Below, in pieces: positions 8,671 through 17,241 of a stretch of 43,163 nt of DNA. The notes beneath the pieces are model-generated. The model saw nothing but the letters and a program-made list of their open reading frames with translations. It was not told the DNA's origin and did not search any database. The DNA comes from Clostridiales bacterium (GTDB lineage: Bacteria > Bacillota > Clostridia > Christensenellales > Borkfalkiaceae), in the NCBI GenBank assembly GCA_015055835.1, contig SVHJ01000010.1:1-43163 (forward strand), in the 5' to 3' direction. Both the position numbers and the translations under genes were made by a program. Position 1 is the first letter of the stretch; each line of letters opens with the position of its first letter.

Positions 8671-9245
8671 TATACAGATAGAACGTCCTTTTCCTTTTCT
8701 ACGCATAACGCTTCAACTTGTTCAATAGTCTTTGAAATAACCTTTTCAACTTCCTTTTCACAAGTAGCGTGGTCGTCTTCAGAAAGTTCTTTGTTGTTTT
8801 TCATCTTCTTTAATGCGTCCATTGCATCTCTTCTAATGTTACGAACGGCAACTTTTGCATCTTCTGCCATCTTTTTAACTTGTTTAACTAATTCCTTTCT
8901 TCTTTCTTCAGTAAGTTGAGGGAAAACAAGTCTTATAACCTTACCATCGTTAGTTGGGGTTATACCTAAATTTTCTACTAATAATTGCTTTTCAATAACC
9001 TTAAGCATATTAACGTCCCAAGGTGCAATTACTAAACATCTTGCATCTGAAACGGAAATGTTACCAACTTGGTTAATTGGAGATGGCGTTCCGTAATAAT
9101 CAACTAATACCTTGTCTAAAATGTGTGGGTTAGCTCTACCAGCTCTAATTACTGCATAATCTGATTTAAGTACTGAAACGGTCTTTTCCGTTCTTTCCAT
9201 TGTATCCATCATTATTAAATCATATTGTTCGTTTTCGATTGCCAT
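8670..9245 (-). CDS. frr: Ribosome recycling factor
   Basis: RRF splits post-termination ribosomes together with EF-G. The family core RAGRANPHILDKVLVDYYG, the region PINQVGNISV, and the helical C-terminal part beginning VRNIRRDAMD are all present. I prefer the ATG at 9245 (MAIENEQYD), giving about 191 residues. GGAG lies nine bases before it, whereas an in-frame TTG two codons upstream is only three bases from the same site. The gene sits between pyrH and uppS in the conserved order. Confidence 0.95.
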   Translation of the reverse strand: MAIENEQYDLIMMDTMERTEKTVSVLKSDYAVIRAGRANPHILDKVLVDYYGTPSPINQVGNISVSDARCLVIAPWDVNMLKVIEKQLLVENLGITPTNDGKVIRLVFPQLTEERRKELVKQVKKMAEDAKVAVRNIRRDAMDALKKMKNNKELSEDDHATCEKEVEKVISKTIEQVEALCVEKEKDVLSV

Positions 9246-9266
9246 AGTCAAAATCTCCTTTAATCT

Positions 9267-9974
9267 TTATTTTATAAGTGTTCCGATTTTTTCGCCGTTG
9301 ATTACACGAAGTAACGCATTGTCTTCAAAAAGCGCAAATGCTAAAACCTTCATATTATTTTCTTTACACATTGAAACGGCTGTGATATCCATTGCTTTTA
9401 AATCTTGTCTGATAAAATCCATATAAGAAATATCTGCATATTTAATTGCGTTCTTGTCAGTTTTAGGGTCGGCTGAATAAATTCCGTCAACGTTCTTAGC
9501 AAGTAGTAATACGTCTGCTTCAAGTTCGATTGCTTTTAAAGCAGCGCCTGTGTCGGTAGTAAAGAATGGATTACCCGTTCCACAAGCAAAAATTAAAACC
9601 GTGCCGTCACGAAGAAGTTTGTTTGCCCTTTTAGTTTCAAAAGGTTCAGCAATTTTAGAAACGTTTATTGATGACATAACCATTGCAGGAACACCTTGTC
9701 TTTCAAAAGCATCACGAAGAGCAAGTGCGTTAATAACGGTAGCCATCATACCCATATAATCGGCTGTAACCCTGTCCATTTCAGCACCTTGTCTACCACG
9801 CCAAAAGTTACCACCACCAACCGTGATACCAACTTCAACGCCAAGTTCTTTTATCTTTTTAATTTGCGAAACAATGTTAGAAACAACACCATTGTCAATT
9901 CCACGACCAGCGTCGCCTGAAAGGGCTTCACCTGAAAGTTTTATAATAACTCTTTTGTATGCTAAATTTGCCAT
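9267..9974 (-). CDS. pyrH: UMP kinase
   Basis: It phosphorylates UMP to UDP for pyrimidine nucleotide synthesis and belongs to the amino acid kinase fold. Visible motifs are VIIKLSGEALSG at the N-terminus, VGITVGGGNFWRG, and DTGAALKAIELEADVLLLAKNVDGIYSADP. I choose ATG 9974 (MANLAYKR), about 235 residues. The upstream in-frame TTG is too close to the GGGGAG site. It is the first gene of a six-gene operon with its own promoter directly after the tsf terminator. Confidence 0.95.
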   Translation of the reverse strand: MANLAYKRVIIKLSGEALSGDAGRGIDNGVVSNIVSQIKKIKELGVEVGITVGGGNFWRGRQGAEMDRVTADYMGMMATVINALALRDAFERQGVPAMVMSSINVSKIAEPFETKRANKLLRDGTVLIFACGTGNPFFTTDTGAALKAIELEADVLLLAKNVDGIYSADPKTDKNAIKYADISYMDFIRQDLKAMDITAVSMCKENNMKVLAFALFEDNALLRVINGEKIGTLIK

Positions 9975-10021
9975 AATCGCCAAAACTCCCCTATATACAA
10001 TTTATATTTTATATCTTTAAT

Positions 10022-10050
10022 ATTGTACTATAAATAAACAAAAAATGCAA
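10022..10050 (-). promoter_or_regulatory. Sigma-A promoter of the pyrH operon
   Basis: TTGCAT (10045-10050) and TACAAT (10022-10027) with 17 bases between them. The -35 is built from the 3' arm of the tsf terminator hairpin, so terminator and promoter overlap. Confidence 0.7.
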
Positions 10051-10071
10051 GTAGTAATTTACTTGCATTTT
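10042..10071 (-). terminator. Intrinsic terminator after tsf
   Basis: A perfect 12-base-pair stem (AAAATGCAAGTA with its complement) with a five-base loop is followed by a U run. It lies about 20 bases after the tsf stop. Confidence 0.85.
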
Positions 10072-10091
10072 GTAAAACAATTTTGATTAAA

Positions 10092-10739
10092 TTATTTTTT
10101 TGTTTGAGCAGCAACTTCTGCAGCGAAATCGTCGTTTCTCTTTTGTAAGCCTTCGCCCATTTCGTAACGAACGAATCTTCTAATAGAAATCTTTTCACCG
10201 ATTTTTGCAGTTGCTTCAATAACAACTTGTTCAATTGTCTTGTCGCTATCTTTAACGAATTTTTGGTTTAATAAACAGAAATCTTCATAGAACTTTTTAA
10301 TTCTACCTTCAACCATCTTGTCAACGATTTTTTCAGGCTTGCCTTCGTTTAAAGCTTGTTGTCTTAAAATTTCCTTTTCCTTTTCTAATACGTCAGCAGG
10401 AACTTCTTCACTTGAAACGTATTCAGGTTTAACAGCAGCGATGTGAAGAGCGATATCGTGAACTAATTCTTTGAATTGGTCGCCTCTTGCAACGAAGTCA
10501 GTTTCACAGTTAACTTCTAATAAAACACCAACTTTACCGCCCATATGGATGTAACTTTCTACAACACCTTCAGCAGCAATTCTGCCTGCCTTTTTAGCAG
10601 CAGTTGCAATACCCTTTTCTCTTAAGAAATCAACAGCCTTTTCCATATCGCCGTTAGTTTCTGTTAAAGCCTTTTTGCAATCTAATATACCAGCACCCGT
10701 TCTTTGACGTAATGCTACAACGTCGTTTCCTGTAAACAT
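10092..10739 (-). CDS. tsf: Elongation factor Ts
   Basis: EF-Ts exchanges GDP for GTP on EF-Tu. The N-terminal UBA-like segment [16 protein letters not shown] and the signature [19 protein letters not shown] are intact. The 215-residue length matches the shorter Gram-positive and clostridial forms. It follows rpsB by 25 bases in the usual pair and ends at an intrinsic terminator. Confidence 0.96.
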   Translation of the reverse strand: MFTGNDVVALRQRTGAGILDCKKALTETNGDMEKAVDFLREKGIATAAKKAGRIAAEGVVESYIHMGGKVGVLLEVNCETDFVARGDQFKELVHDIALHIAAVKPEYVSSEEVPADVLEKEKEILRQQALNEGKPEKIVDKMVEGRIKKFYEDFCLLNQKFVKDSDKTIEQVVIEATAKIGEKISIRRFVRYEMGEGLQKRNDDFAAEVAAQTKK

Positions 10740-10764
10740 AATTTTTATCTCCTTTACTTAAAAA

Positions 10765-11574
10765 TTATTCTTGAACTTCAGCTTCTTTAGCTACCTTTTT
10801 AGGAGCTCTTTTAGCTGGCTTCTTTTCTTCTACTACTTCTTCTTTGCTTTCAACTACTTCTTCAATGGCTGGTTCAGCATCCATTTGTTCGCCTTGTTTT
10901 GCTTCGATAACTGCGTCAGCGATAACTGATGCGATTAACTTAACTGCTCTGATAGCGTCGTCGTTACCAGGGATAACGTAGTCAACTAAGTCAGGGTCAC
11001 AGTTAGTATCTGTAATAGCTACGATAGGAATGTGAAGTTTTCTTGCTTCTAAAACTGCGATATCTTCGTGGCTTGGGTCAACGATAAACATTGCACCAGG
11101 AAGAGTTCTCATTTCCTTAATACCACCAAGGTTAGTTTCAAGCTTATCTCTTTCTGCTTTTAAGCCGATAACTTCTTTCTTAGGAAGAAGGTCGAATTCG
11201 CCCATCTTTTCCATGTTGTTTAACTTGTTTAGTCTTTCAATTCTACTTCTAATAGTTTTGAAGTTAGTTAAAGTACCACCAAGCCATCTAGAATTGATGT
11301 AGTACATACCACATCTTTCTGCTTCTTGTTGAACGGCTTCTTGAGCTTGCTTTTTAGTACCAACGAAAAGAATTGATTTACCTTCTTTAACAACGTCAAC
11401 TACAAATTTGTAAGCCTTTTCTTCGATTAACTTAACTGTATCTTCTAAGTTAATGATGTGAATACCGTTTCTTTCGCCAAAAATGTACTTCTTCATTTTT
11501 GGGTTCCATCTTCTTGTTTGATGACCGAAGTGAACACCGGCCTCAAGCAATTGCTTCATTGAAATAACTGCCAT
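10765..11574 (-). CDS. rpsB: 30S ribosomal protein S2
   Basis: S2 is a late-assembling small-subunit protein at the head-body hinge. The N-terminus ([20 protein letters not shown]) and the segment [13 protein letters not shown] are diagnostic. The 269-residue protein carries an extra C-terminal tail from about residue 225, rich in Glu, Lys and Ala, as in many clostridial S2 proteins. GGAGG precedes the ATG and a second GGGAGG lies further up in the leader. It is first in the rpsB-tsf unit. Confidence 0.97.
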   Translation of the reverse strand: MAVISMKQLLEAGVHFGHQTRRWNPKMKKYIFGERNGIHIINLEDTVKLIEEKAYKFVVDVVKEGKSILFVGTKKQAQEAVQQEAERCGMYYINSRWLGGTLTNFKTIRSRIERLNKLNNMEKMGEFDLLPKKEVIGLKAERDKLETNLGGIKEMRTLPGAMFIVDPSHEDIAVLEARKLHIPIVAITDTNCDPDLVDYVIPGNDDAIRAVKLIASVIADAVIEAKQGEQMDAEPAIEEVVESKEEVVEEKKPAKRAPKKVAKEAEVQE

Positions 11575-11690
11575 TTTAAAATCCTCCGTTTAATCCTCCC
11601 TACCAGTTTTTAAGCACGGTTAATACTTTGAATTAGAATAGATTTTTCAAAGAACGAAAACCGAAACTAAATAGGTGTGAATTTTTTTGC
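11575..11690 (-). promoter_or_regulatory. Structured 5' UTR of rpsB
   Basis: About 115 bases lie between the promoter and the rpsB start. Within it CGGTT can pair with AACCG around a nested hairpin, CTTTGAA with TTCAAAG. Two purine-rich GGAGG-like sites follow. A role in S2 autoregulation is plausible but only inferred from position and foldability. Confidence 0.4.
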
Positions 11691-11696
11691 TTTATG

Positions 11697-11725
11697 ATTT
11701 TAACATAACCATCTTTTTTTTGCAA
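11697..11725 (-). promoter_or_regulatory. Sigma-A promoter of rpsB-tsf
   Basis: TTGCAA (11720-11725) and TAAAAT (11697-11702) separated by 17 bases. The stretch 11726-11800 upstream is AT-rich, with short TATA repeats and no gene. Confidence 0.75.
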
Positions 11726-11800
11726 CGATTTTTAACTAATTTTATAAATTTTTATATATATTTATATATAAAGACAAAAAAACACAACTTATTGCAACAA

Positions 11801-11829
11801 AAAAGCGTTTAGAAAACCTAAACGCTTTT
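11801..11829 (-). terminator. Intrinsic terminator after the two-module surface protein
   Basis: A 12-base-pair perfect stem (AAAAGCGTTTAG and complement) with a short loop and a U run lies 14 bases after the stop at 11843. Confidence 0.85.
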
Positions 11830-11842
11830 AGTTTTTGTTAAA

Positions 11843-13135
11843 TTAGTCTTTTTTCTTAAATACCATTACAGCGCCTGCAAACAATATCGTTACTAAAACG
11901 GCACTAGTCGCTGTTAAACTAGAACCACAGCCACCATTTTTGCTAGTGTTTGGCTCTTTAGGTATATCAATCGGTGTATCAGTAGGCTTGTCTTCAGCCA
12001 CCTTTTTTATGGAAATAGATTTAAGGTCTATAATACTGTCCTTTTCGCCATACATAAATAGGTGAAAACACTTATACGCTCTTTCTGGTGTTAATTTAAA
12101 TTCTACCGTTTGCCAAGTAGTAGAGTTCATATCACAAACTGAAGATAAAAGCTGTTCTTGTTGAACGCTAAGCGAGTTATAAAACCTAAACGCAAAACGC
12201 TTACCTTCTTGAATTTTAAATTGATCGTTAGCGCCGTTAATTCTTAAAACTATCTTAATATCGTAAGTGGTAAGACTTGGTTGATTATCTTTAAAAAAGC
12301 CTGCTAAACCTATATAACCTGAACCACTTGCAATAATTCTTGCAAACTTTTCATCATTTTCTTTTACGATAGAGGTTTTTCCACCCGTGCCGTAAGCATT
12401 GACGTTACTAATGAACCCGTTACCATCAATATTTAACTCACTAATAGCACCCTCTTCAAAACTATCAAAAGAAATATCCGTTTCATCAACGACAGGTTGT
12501 TGAGGTAAACTAGGCGTAGTATCTTTTTCTACACTAACGACTTCTACACTTTTTAGGTCAACGTAACTATCTTTAGCACCGTATAAATAAAGCCAAAATA
12601 ACATACAATGTTTTTCCGTCTTTAGGTCAAATTCAACCCTTTTAAATCCGTCTAGGTCTGCAGTTTGTTGATTATATAGGTCTTGAAGAGGTTGCGTTTT
12701 TTCAATTTCGTTACCACCCCTAACAAACCTAAAAGCAAGGTTTTTATCTTCTTGAAGAGCAAAATCTTCATCAACATTTATATTACCCGTTCTTAAAACT
12801 ATTCTAATTTTATAATCGCCCTTTACTGCAACGCCCCTAAAGTTTGCTTTTAACCCAACGTAAGAAGTGCCGTTTACTGCTTGAATTCTAACAAACTTTT
12901 CCCCGTTAGTAGCCATAACCAACACTTTTCCGTCAGAGCCTATTTTTTCAATATTTTTTACTAGTTCACTACTAGTATTAATTGGATTTTCCGTAACCGT
13001 TTGTAAAGATAAATCATCAAAAGAAAGAACTGAAGGAGTTATAGCGCTAACCTTTGCAACTATAGGGAAAGAAACCAAGCCCATAACGCTTAGTCCAAGC
13101 AACATTATTAATAACATTGAAGCAAGTTTCTTCAT
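11843..13135 (-). CDS. Secreted surface protein with two beta-rich modules and GGCGS C-terminal tail
   Basis: I do not recognise a named family. The 430-residue protein begins with a signal peptide (about residues 1-31). Two related modules of about 165 residues follow, near 36-205 and 220-385. Each begins SFDDL or SFDSFEEG, has a KFVRI strand, an AFRF motif, a V-E-F strand, and ends D-S-x-x-D-L-K-S. That pattern fits a jelly-roll, carbohydrate-binding-like fold, but this is inference. The C-terminus is NGGCGS, a hydrophobic helix and GAVMVFKKKD, shared with two other proteins here. No catalytic domain is visible, so it may act as a scaffold or binding protein. It has its own promoter and follows the M14 protein gene. 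Confidence 0.8.
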   Translation of the reverse strand: MKKLASMLLIMLLGLSVMGLVSFPIVAKVSAITPSVLSFDDLSLQTVTENPINTSSELVKNIEKIGSDGKVLVMATNGEKFVRIQAVNGTSYVGLKANFRGVAVKGDYKIRIVLRTGNINVDEDFALQEDKNLAFRFVRGGNEIEKTQPLQDLYNQQTADLDGFKRVEFDLKTEKHCMLFWLYLYGAKDSYVDLKSVEVVSVEKDTTPSLPQQPVVDETDISFDSFEEGAISELNIDGNGFISNVNAYGTGGKTSIVKENDEKFARIIASGSGYIGLAGFFKDNQPSLTTYDIKIVLRINGANDQFKIQEGKRFAFRFYNSLSVQQEQLLSSVCDMNSTTWQTVEFKLTPERAYKCFHLFMYGEKDSIIDLKSISIKKVAEDKPTDTPIDIPKEPNTSKNGGCGSSLTATSAVLVTILFAGAVMVFKKKD

Positions 13136-13166
13136 ATTCTCTCCTTAAACGGAAGGACTTTTTAAT

Positions 13167-13196
13167 ATAATAACACGCTCAGCAATCTTAAGTCAA
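13167..13196 (-). promoter_or_regulatory. Promoter of the two-module surface protein gene
   Basis: TTGACT (13191-13196) and TATTAT (13167-13172) with 18 bases between. It lies about 30 bases from the ATG, just after the terminator of the upstream gene. Confidence 0.65.
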
Positions 13197-13212
13197 CTTT
13201 TTAAAAACTAAA

Positions 13213-13240
13213 AAAAAGAGATGTGAAAACATCTCTTTTT
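13213..13240 (-). terminator. Intrinsic terminator after the 895-residue M14 protein gene
   Basis: The stem AAAAAGAGATGT with its perfect complement, a four-base loop and a U run follow the stop at 13248 by seven bases. Confidence 0.85.
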
Positions 13241-13247
13241 TAACTAA

Positions 13248-15935
13248 TTAGTCTTTTTTCTTAAATACCATTACAGCGCCTGCAAGTAAAGTTATACCGG
13301 TAGCTACGCTTGCAGTTCCTATTACAGAACCACAGCCACCTTTTTCAGCATCGTCGTTTGGAGTATCTGGCGTATAACCTTCAGCCATAGTTTTAATTAC
13401 TAGGTGCATATCATCTACTTCTGAACGATAGATTGTATTTGTACTTGTAACGTAACCTGCGTGAGCAAAGGTTGTATATGGTGTACTGTTACAAACGTCT
13501 GGTTCAAATAAGTAAGAAATTAAATATGCTTTTGCGCTATTTAACGTTACCACGTATGCACCATTTTCAAACGTTACGTCAGTAGCAGTATCTATTTCAG
13601 TATTTTTATATCCACCTAAATACTTTCTTAAAGTTAGGGTTGAACCTGCTTTAATTTTAGTATAAGCAATGTTTTGAATATCTAAAATTCTTAACATTTC
13701 GTTTAGGTAAGGATGTGTTGCATCAATTACGTAAGCAGTAGCCATTGCACGTGTCTTAGTAATTTTGTTCTTTACGGTTAGTTGTCTTGTGCCGTGTTCG
13801 TTTGCCCATTCGCCACTTGCGTGCATTGTTGGGTTAACAACGGTATAACTAAAGTTTTCTGAAACAGCATCTAAAACAAAGGTGTTGTTTGCATCAAACT
13901 TAGTGATAGAAGCAAGTCTTTCTCTACCAGCGAAAACCTTAGTAGCAATTTCGCCTTCATAAGACATAACTTGGTTAGTTATAGTCTTTAACGCTTCTCT
14001 CATACCAAATACTGCTCTTTCGTAGTGAGATCTACCTGAGTTTATACGTCTTACTTCAATTAAGAAACTTAATGAACCGTTTGCAGTATAGTATCCGTTA
14101 GCAACTGCAGGAGTGCTACCTTCAGAATAATAAATAGTCGTTCTAAAGCCCCTTGCATTTAAAGCGTCAATAGAATCCATCATTATTTTGCTTTGGATAG
14201 AATCTTTGCTTTGATAGTAATCACCGTTTCTATCATAGAAAGAAGAGTTACCAATACTTGAGTGTCTAATCGCTATATCGTTCATTTGGTCGTCTTTAGT
14301 GATTAGAGTGCTTGGATTTAAAGTATATTTAGAAAAGTCTTCGTGACAGTCAATACAAACTGTTGGGTTAAACGCATTGTATACGTAATGTCTATTCTCA
14401 GTTGCTTCAAGTTCTACAAGCATTGCGTCTCTATTTGAGTTTAATGCTTCCGTTCCCTTTCTTGTATATTCTTTTGGAGAATTACGAACGAATAGTTGGA
14501 AGTTATCTACTTCAACACTTGGAATTAAAACAATTGCACCAAAGAAATCTAAAACGGTGTTACCATAATCCCCTGCAAGTTCTTTTGCGAACGCAACGTT
14601 ACCTTCAGCACCACCTGGTTCGTTACCGTGGATACCACCAGTTGTCATTAGTACTTCTTTCTTTAATGCTTGAATTTGAGCCCCTGCTTCCTTTAAATCG
14701 TTAGGAAGATTATCTGCATTTTTAGCAAATACTAAAACTGGCGTTTTGTTTTGAAGTTTTGAAAGGTTAAACGGATAGTAAACCTTTAAGTTAGTTGAGT
14801 TAGCATCTAAGTTATTTACGTATTCAACAAGTTCGCTATTCGTCATAAATTCTTGCTGAGAATTAGCGTGTTTTGTGAAAGTTGGAGTATCAACTGGTTC
14901 ATAACCAACTATATCTTCTGCCCTTAATTTTTCCATAAATTCATCAGTTTGAATTATAGACATATCTTCTGACCAGTTTTTTGCATAACTTGGGTCGTAT
15001 GGAATATCAAGAACTACAGGAGTGTTATCCTTAATGTAAAAATACTTAGCAACGTATCTTCCACCGTAAGAAACTTTTGCACAATATAAACCTTCATTTA
15101 AGTTAGCCTTAAAGCATTGTTTTCCGTTTTCCGTTCCTTTAACGCCTGTAACCGTAGTTCTATAATTTTCTTCGTTATGAATACCTTTATAAACAACTAT
15201 AGTTGGTTGTTTAGTAGGGTTTTCTAATGGGTTATAGTAGTAAATAGTTACAGGGGTTTCCCCTTCAGAAGCATCCGGAATAGATGGAGCAGGTGGAGTT
15301 GTCGTATCTATACTAATAGCATCACTTTCTAATGAAATTGATTTAACGTCGATATAACTACCACTTTTAGCATAAGAATAAACCCATAACTCCTTATAAG
15401 TTCTAGTAGTCGTAAATTCAAATTCAACCTTTCTAAAACCATTTGCATCAGCAGTAGCTACTTCATATAAATTTTGAAGAGGTTGCGTACTGTTGCCTGC
15501 CTTTGCATAAAATCTAAACGCAACGTTTTTACTATCTTTAAGTGTAAAGTTTCCACCGTTTGCATCACCAAGTCTTATCAGCATACTTACTTTATAAGTA
15601 CCTTTTGCTACAGTTACGTTATCTTTAAAATATCCGTATAATGCAATAAAGCTACTTGCATTATCACTACTTGAAGTAATTCTTACAAACTTTTCGTTAT
15701 TTTCCTTTTTAACTTCAAGCGTGCCTGTTGTTGAAGAAGATGCTTTTACAGTACTTAAAATAGAATCTTGTAAAGATTTTTCAGCAGTTGTAATTTTACC
15801 TTCTTGTAAGCTTTCAAAAGTAATTGTGTTTGTTTGTATAGCTGCACTAGCGCCAAATCCAGTCATTGAAATTGCAAATAAAGCTGTCATTAGAACAGTT
15901 AAAACAACAAACAAAACTGTGAGTTTCTTTTTCAT
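13248..15935 (-). CDS. Secreted M14-family zinc carboxypeptidase-like protein with surface tail
   Basis: The 895-residue exported protein has a signal peptide (about 1-32) and an N-terminal beta-rich module (about 35-205) like that of its neighbour. A second beta domain (about 230-325) follows, then an M14 metallopeptidase domain. Zinc ligands fit His436 and Glu439 in GGIHGNEPGG and His531 in CIDCHED. The NRD motif before His531 fits substrate binding, and Glu627 in FLIEVRR fits the catalytic Glu. A C-terminal domain and the tail KGGCGS, hydrophobic segment, GAVMVFKKKD follow. Peptide or cell-wall stem-peptide cleavage at the surface is likely; the substrate is unknown. A paralog lies at 20856-23612. 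Confidence 0.85.
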   Translation of the reverse strand: MKKKLTVLFVVLTVLMTALFAISMTGFGASAAIQTNTITFESLQEGKITTAEKSLQDSILSTVKASSSTTGTLEVKKENNEKFVRITSSSDNASSFIALYGYFKDNVTVAKGTYKVSMLIRLGDANGGNFTLKDSKNVAFRFYAKAGNSTQPLQNLYEVATADANGFRKVEFEFTTTRTYKELWVYSYAKSGSYIDVKSISLESDAISIDTTTPPAPSIPDASEGETPVTIYYYNPLENPTKQPTIVVYKGIHNEENYRTTVTGVKGTENGKQCFKANLNEGLYCAKVSYGGRYVAKYFYIKDNTPVVLDIPYDPSYAKNWSEDMSIIQTDEFMEKLRAEDIVGYEPVDTPTFTKHANSQQEFMTNSELVEYVNNLDANSTNLKVYYPFNLSKLQNKTPVLVFAKNADNLPNDLKEAGAQIQALKKEVLMTTGGIHGNEPGGAEGNVAFAKELAGDYGNTVLDFFGAIVLIPSVEVDNFQLFVRNSPKEYTRKGTEALNSNRDAMLVELEATENRHYVYNAFNPTVCIDCHEDFSKYTLNPSTLITKDDQMNDIAIRHSSIGNSSFYDRNGDYYQSKDSIQSKIMMDSIDALNARGFRTTIYYSEGSTPAVANGYYTANGSLSFLIEVRRINSGRSHYERAVFGMREALKTITNQVMSYEGEIATKVFAGRERLASITKFDANNTFVLDAVSENFSYTVVNPTMHASGEWANEHGTRQLTVKNKITKTRAMATAYVIDATHPYLNEMLRILDIQNIAYTKIKAGSTLTLRKYLGGYKNTEIDTATDVTFENGAYVVTLNSAKAYLISYLFEPDVCNSTPYTTFAHAGYVTSTNTIYRSEVDDMHLVIKTMAEGYTPDTPNDDAEKGGCGSVIGTASVATGITLLAGAVMVFKKKD

Positions 15936-15970
15936 AGAATCCCCCTTTTTTTATTTTAATTATCGTTTTT

Positions 15971-16000
15971 ATTATAAACTATATTTCTACATATTAGCAA
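15971..16000 (-). promoter_or_regulatory. Promoter of the 895-residue M14 protein gene
   Basis: TTGCTA (15995-16000) and a perfect TATAAT (15971-15976), spaced 18 bases, then a GGGGG ribosome binding site. Direct repeats lie upstream at 16030-16108. Confidence 0.7.
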
Positions 16001-16029
16001 CTATTTTTTTAAAAAAAATTATTGCGAAA

Positions 16030-16108
16030 ACAATTTTTGTTAAATATTTTTTATACCAGTTAACCTTTTTTTGCATAACTTCTAAATAAATAACAAGATT
16101 TGTTAAAT
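16030..16108. promoter_or_regulatory. Two phased direct repeats upstream of the M14 promoter (candidate activator sites)
   Basis: ACAATTTTTGTTAAAT (16030-16045) and ACAAGATTTGTTAAAT (16093-16108) match at 14 of 16 positions. Their starts are 63 bases apart, close to six helical turns. The second copy recurs exactly at 42343-42358, upstream of another surface protein gene. This looks like a transcription factor site, but the factor is unknown. Confidence 0.5.
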
Positions 16109-16132
16109 GGCGTTTTTAAAACTAAAAAAAGA

Positions 16133-16161
16133 AAAAGCGACTTTAAATAAAAGTCGCTTTT
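16133..16161 (-). terminator. Intrinsic terminator after the DUF1292 gene
   Basis: The stem AAAAGCGACTTT with its perfect complement and a U run lies 15 bases after the stop at 16177. Confidence 0.85.
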
Positions 16162-16176
16162 AGTTTTACTTTTTAA

Positions 16177-16545
16177 TTATAAACTGTTTTGTTCGTCAGC
16201 CTCTATTTCTTCTTCCTCTGCTTCTAAAAGGTTACAAAGTTCTTCAAAAACTTCGTCTAAAAGTGCTTCGTCTTCAACAGGAACAAGGTCAGAAGTTTCG
16301 CCGTCTTCGTTATCAACTACTTCGTAAATATAAACGGTGTCGGCTTCTTCATCTTCTACTTCGTCAACCATTTCAAAAGCAGCGTAAGTTTTGCCTTTAT
16401 AGTCAACAGTTTCAATTAAAGCGCACTTTATTGACTTACCGTTTTCATCAAAAAATTCTACAACGTTTTCGCATGAACAATCTTCGTGTTCACAGTTACA
16501 ATCTTCGTGTTCGCATCCACAATTACAAGTTTTCTTTTCTTCCAT
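16177..16545 (-). CDS. DUF1292 family protein with Cys/His-rich N-terminus
   Basis: The acidic 122-residue protein matches the DUF1292 (YrzB-like) family, of unknown function, in its core: ENVVEFFDENGKSIKCALIETVDYKGKTYA, then EADTVYIYEVV and an acidic C-terminal helix. The first 27 residues hold seven cysteines and two histidines in a tandem CEHEDC pattern that could bind metal. It starts two bases after the ruvX stop, the same neighbourhood as in Bacillus, and ends at a terminator. The role is unknown. Confidence 0.85.
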   Translation of the reverse strand: MEEKKTCNCGCEHEDCNCEHEDCSCENVVEFFDENGKSIKCALIETVDYKGKTYAAFEMVDEVEDEEADTVYIYEVVDNEDGETSDLVPVEDEALLDEVFEELCNLLEAEEEEIEADEQNSL

Positions 16546-16547
16546 TT

Positions 16548-16967
16548 TTATATCTCCTTTTTAATTTTGTTTAAGTATCCTTCTAAAATATAAGTGGCGG
16601 CAATAGCATCAACAACTTGTTTTCTATCCTCTCTACTCATATTTTCTTCAATAAGAACCCTCTCTGCCTCAACGGTGGTGCATCTTTCATCTACCGTTTC
16701 AATAGGAATATTAACCGTTTCTTTCAACCTATCGATAAAATAACCAGTCTTTGTGGTTTGAATACTAGGACTACCGTCAAAATTAACGGGTAAGCCACAA
16801 ACTACCGTCGTTATTTCCTTTTCTTTGATAATTTTAGAAATTTCAGTTAAATCGGTTTTCAAATTTTTTCTAAAATAAGTTTTTAATGGCAGTGCATAAC
16901 TATTAAACGGGTCGCTTACTGCCAAACCTATTCTTTTGTCGCCTATATCTAAAGATAAAATTCTCAT
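16548..16967 (-). CDS. ruvX: Holliday junction resolvase-like / pre-16S rRNA processing protein YqgF
   Basis: RuvX/YqgF is an RNase H-fold protein implicated in 16S rRNA 5'-end maturation. Motifs are the N-terminal LSLDIGDKRIGLAVSDP with the catalytic Asp, VCGLPVNFDGS, VDERCTTVEAE, and a final DAIAATYILEGYL. The 139-residue length is normal. Its ATG lies six bases after a TAAAAT -10 box and no ribosome binding site is possible upstream, so the mRNA appears leaderless. DUF1292 follows by two bases. Confidence 0.94.
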   Translation of the reverse strand: MRILSLDIGDKRIGLAVSDPFNSYALPLKTYFRKNLKTDLTEISKIIKEKEITTVVCGLPVNFDGSPSIQTTKTGYFIDRLKETVNIPIETVDERCTTVEAERVLIEENMSREDRKQVVDAIAATYILEGYLNKIKKEI

Positions 16968-16973
16968 AAGAGT

Positions 16974-17002
16974 ATTTTACCATATTTTTTTATTTTTAAC
17001 AA
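16974..17002 (-). promoter_or_regulatory. Promoter giving a leaderless ruvX mRNA
   Basis: TTGTTA (16997-17002) and TAAAAT (16974-16979) with 17 bases between. The predicted start of transcription falls on or next to the ruvX ATG (16967). Confidence 0.65.
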
Positions 17003-17004
17003 TA

Positions 17005-17033
17005 AAAAAGGGAGAAATTTTTCCCCCCTTTAA
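17005..17033 (-). terminator. Intrinsic terminator after the argS unit
   Basis: A G-rich arm (GGGGGG) pairs with CTCCC, and a U run follows on the minus strand, right after the stop of the small membrane protein at 17034. Confidence 0.7.
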
Positions 17034-17195
17034 TTATTTACTTGTTTTAGATGATTTTGAGGTCATTTTTTTTACTTCATTTATGGCGTCTTTTTGCTTA
17101 TCCTTAATAAAACTTCTTGCTTTAACTGAATTTGCAACAAGTAAAGCACCTACGCCTAAACCTAAAATCATACCAATACCAAAAGCCTTATTCAT
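17034..17195 (-). CDS. Small single-pass membrane protein (YtxH-like)
   Basis: A 53-residue reading frame starts MNKAFGIGMILGLGVG with a GGAGG site eight bases upstream. A glycine-rich hydrophobic segment at about residues 5-22 is followed by a basic, helical tail ending KKMTSKSSKTSK. This is the look of small YtxH-type envelope proteins, but the match is only by composition and pattern. It lies downstream of the HAD phosphatase gene and upstream of a terminator, so it is probably the last gene of that unit. Confidence 0.7.
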   Translation of the reverse strand: MNKAFGIGMILGLGVGALLVANSVKARSFIKDKQKDAINEVKKMTSKSSKTSK

Positions 17196-17241
17196 AAAAC
17201 TGCCTCCTTTAACTATTTTAGGCAGATTTTATATTTTTATA

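Noticed and set aside
8670..8706. Upstream start for uppS adding 12 residues
   Set aside because: The extension lies inside frr, is basic and unlike the family, and the TAATG overlap start is preferred.
11830..11842. Another copy of the TTTTTGTTAAAT regulatory repeat
   Set aside because: It lies at the 3' end of a gene, next to its terminator, and shares only 12 bases in AT-rich sequence, so it is probably coincidence.
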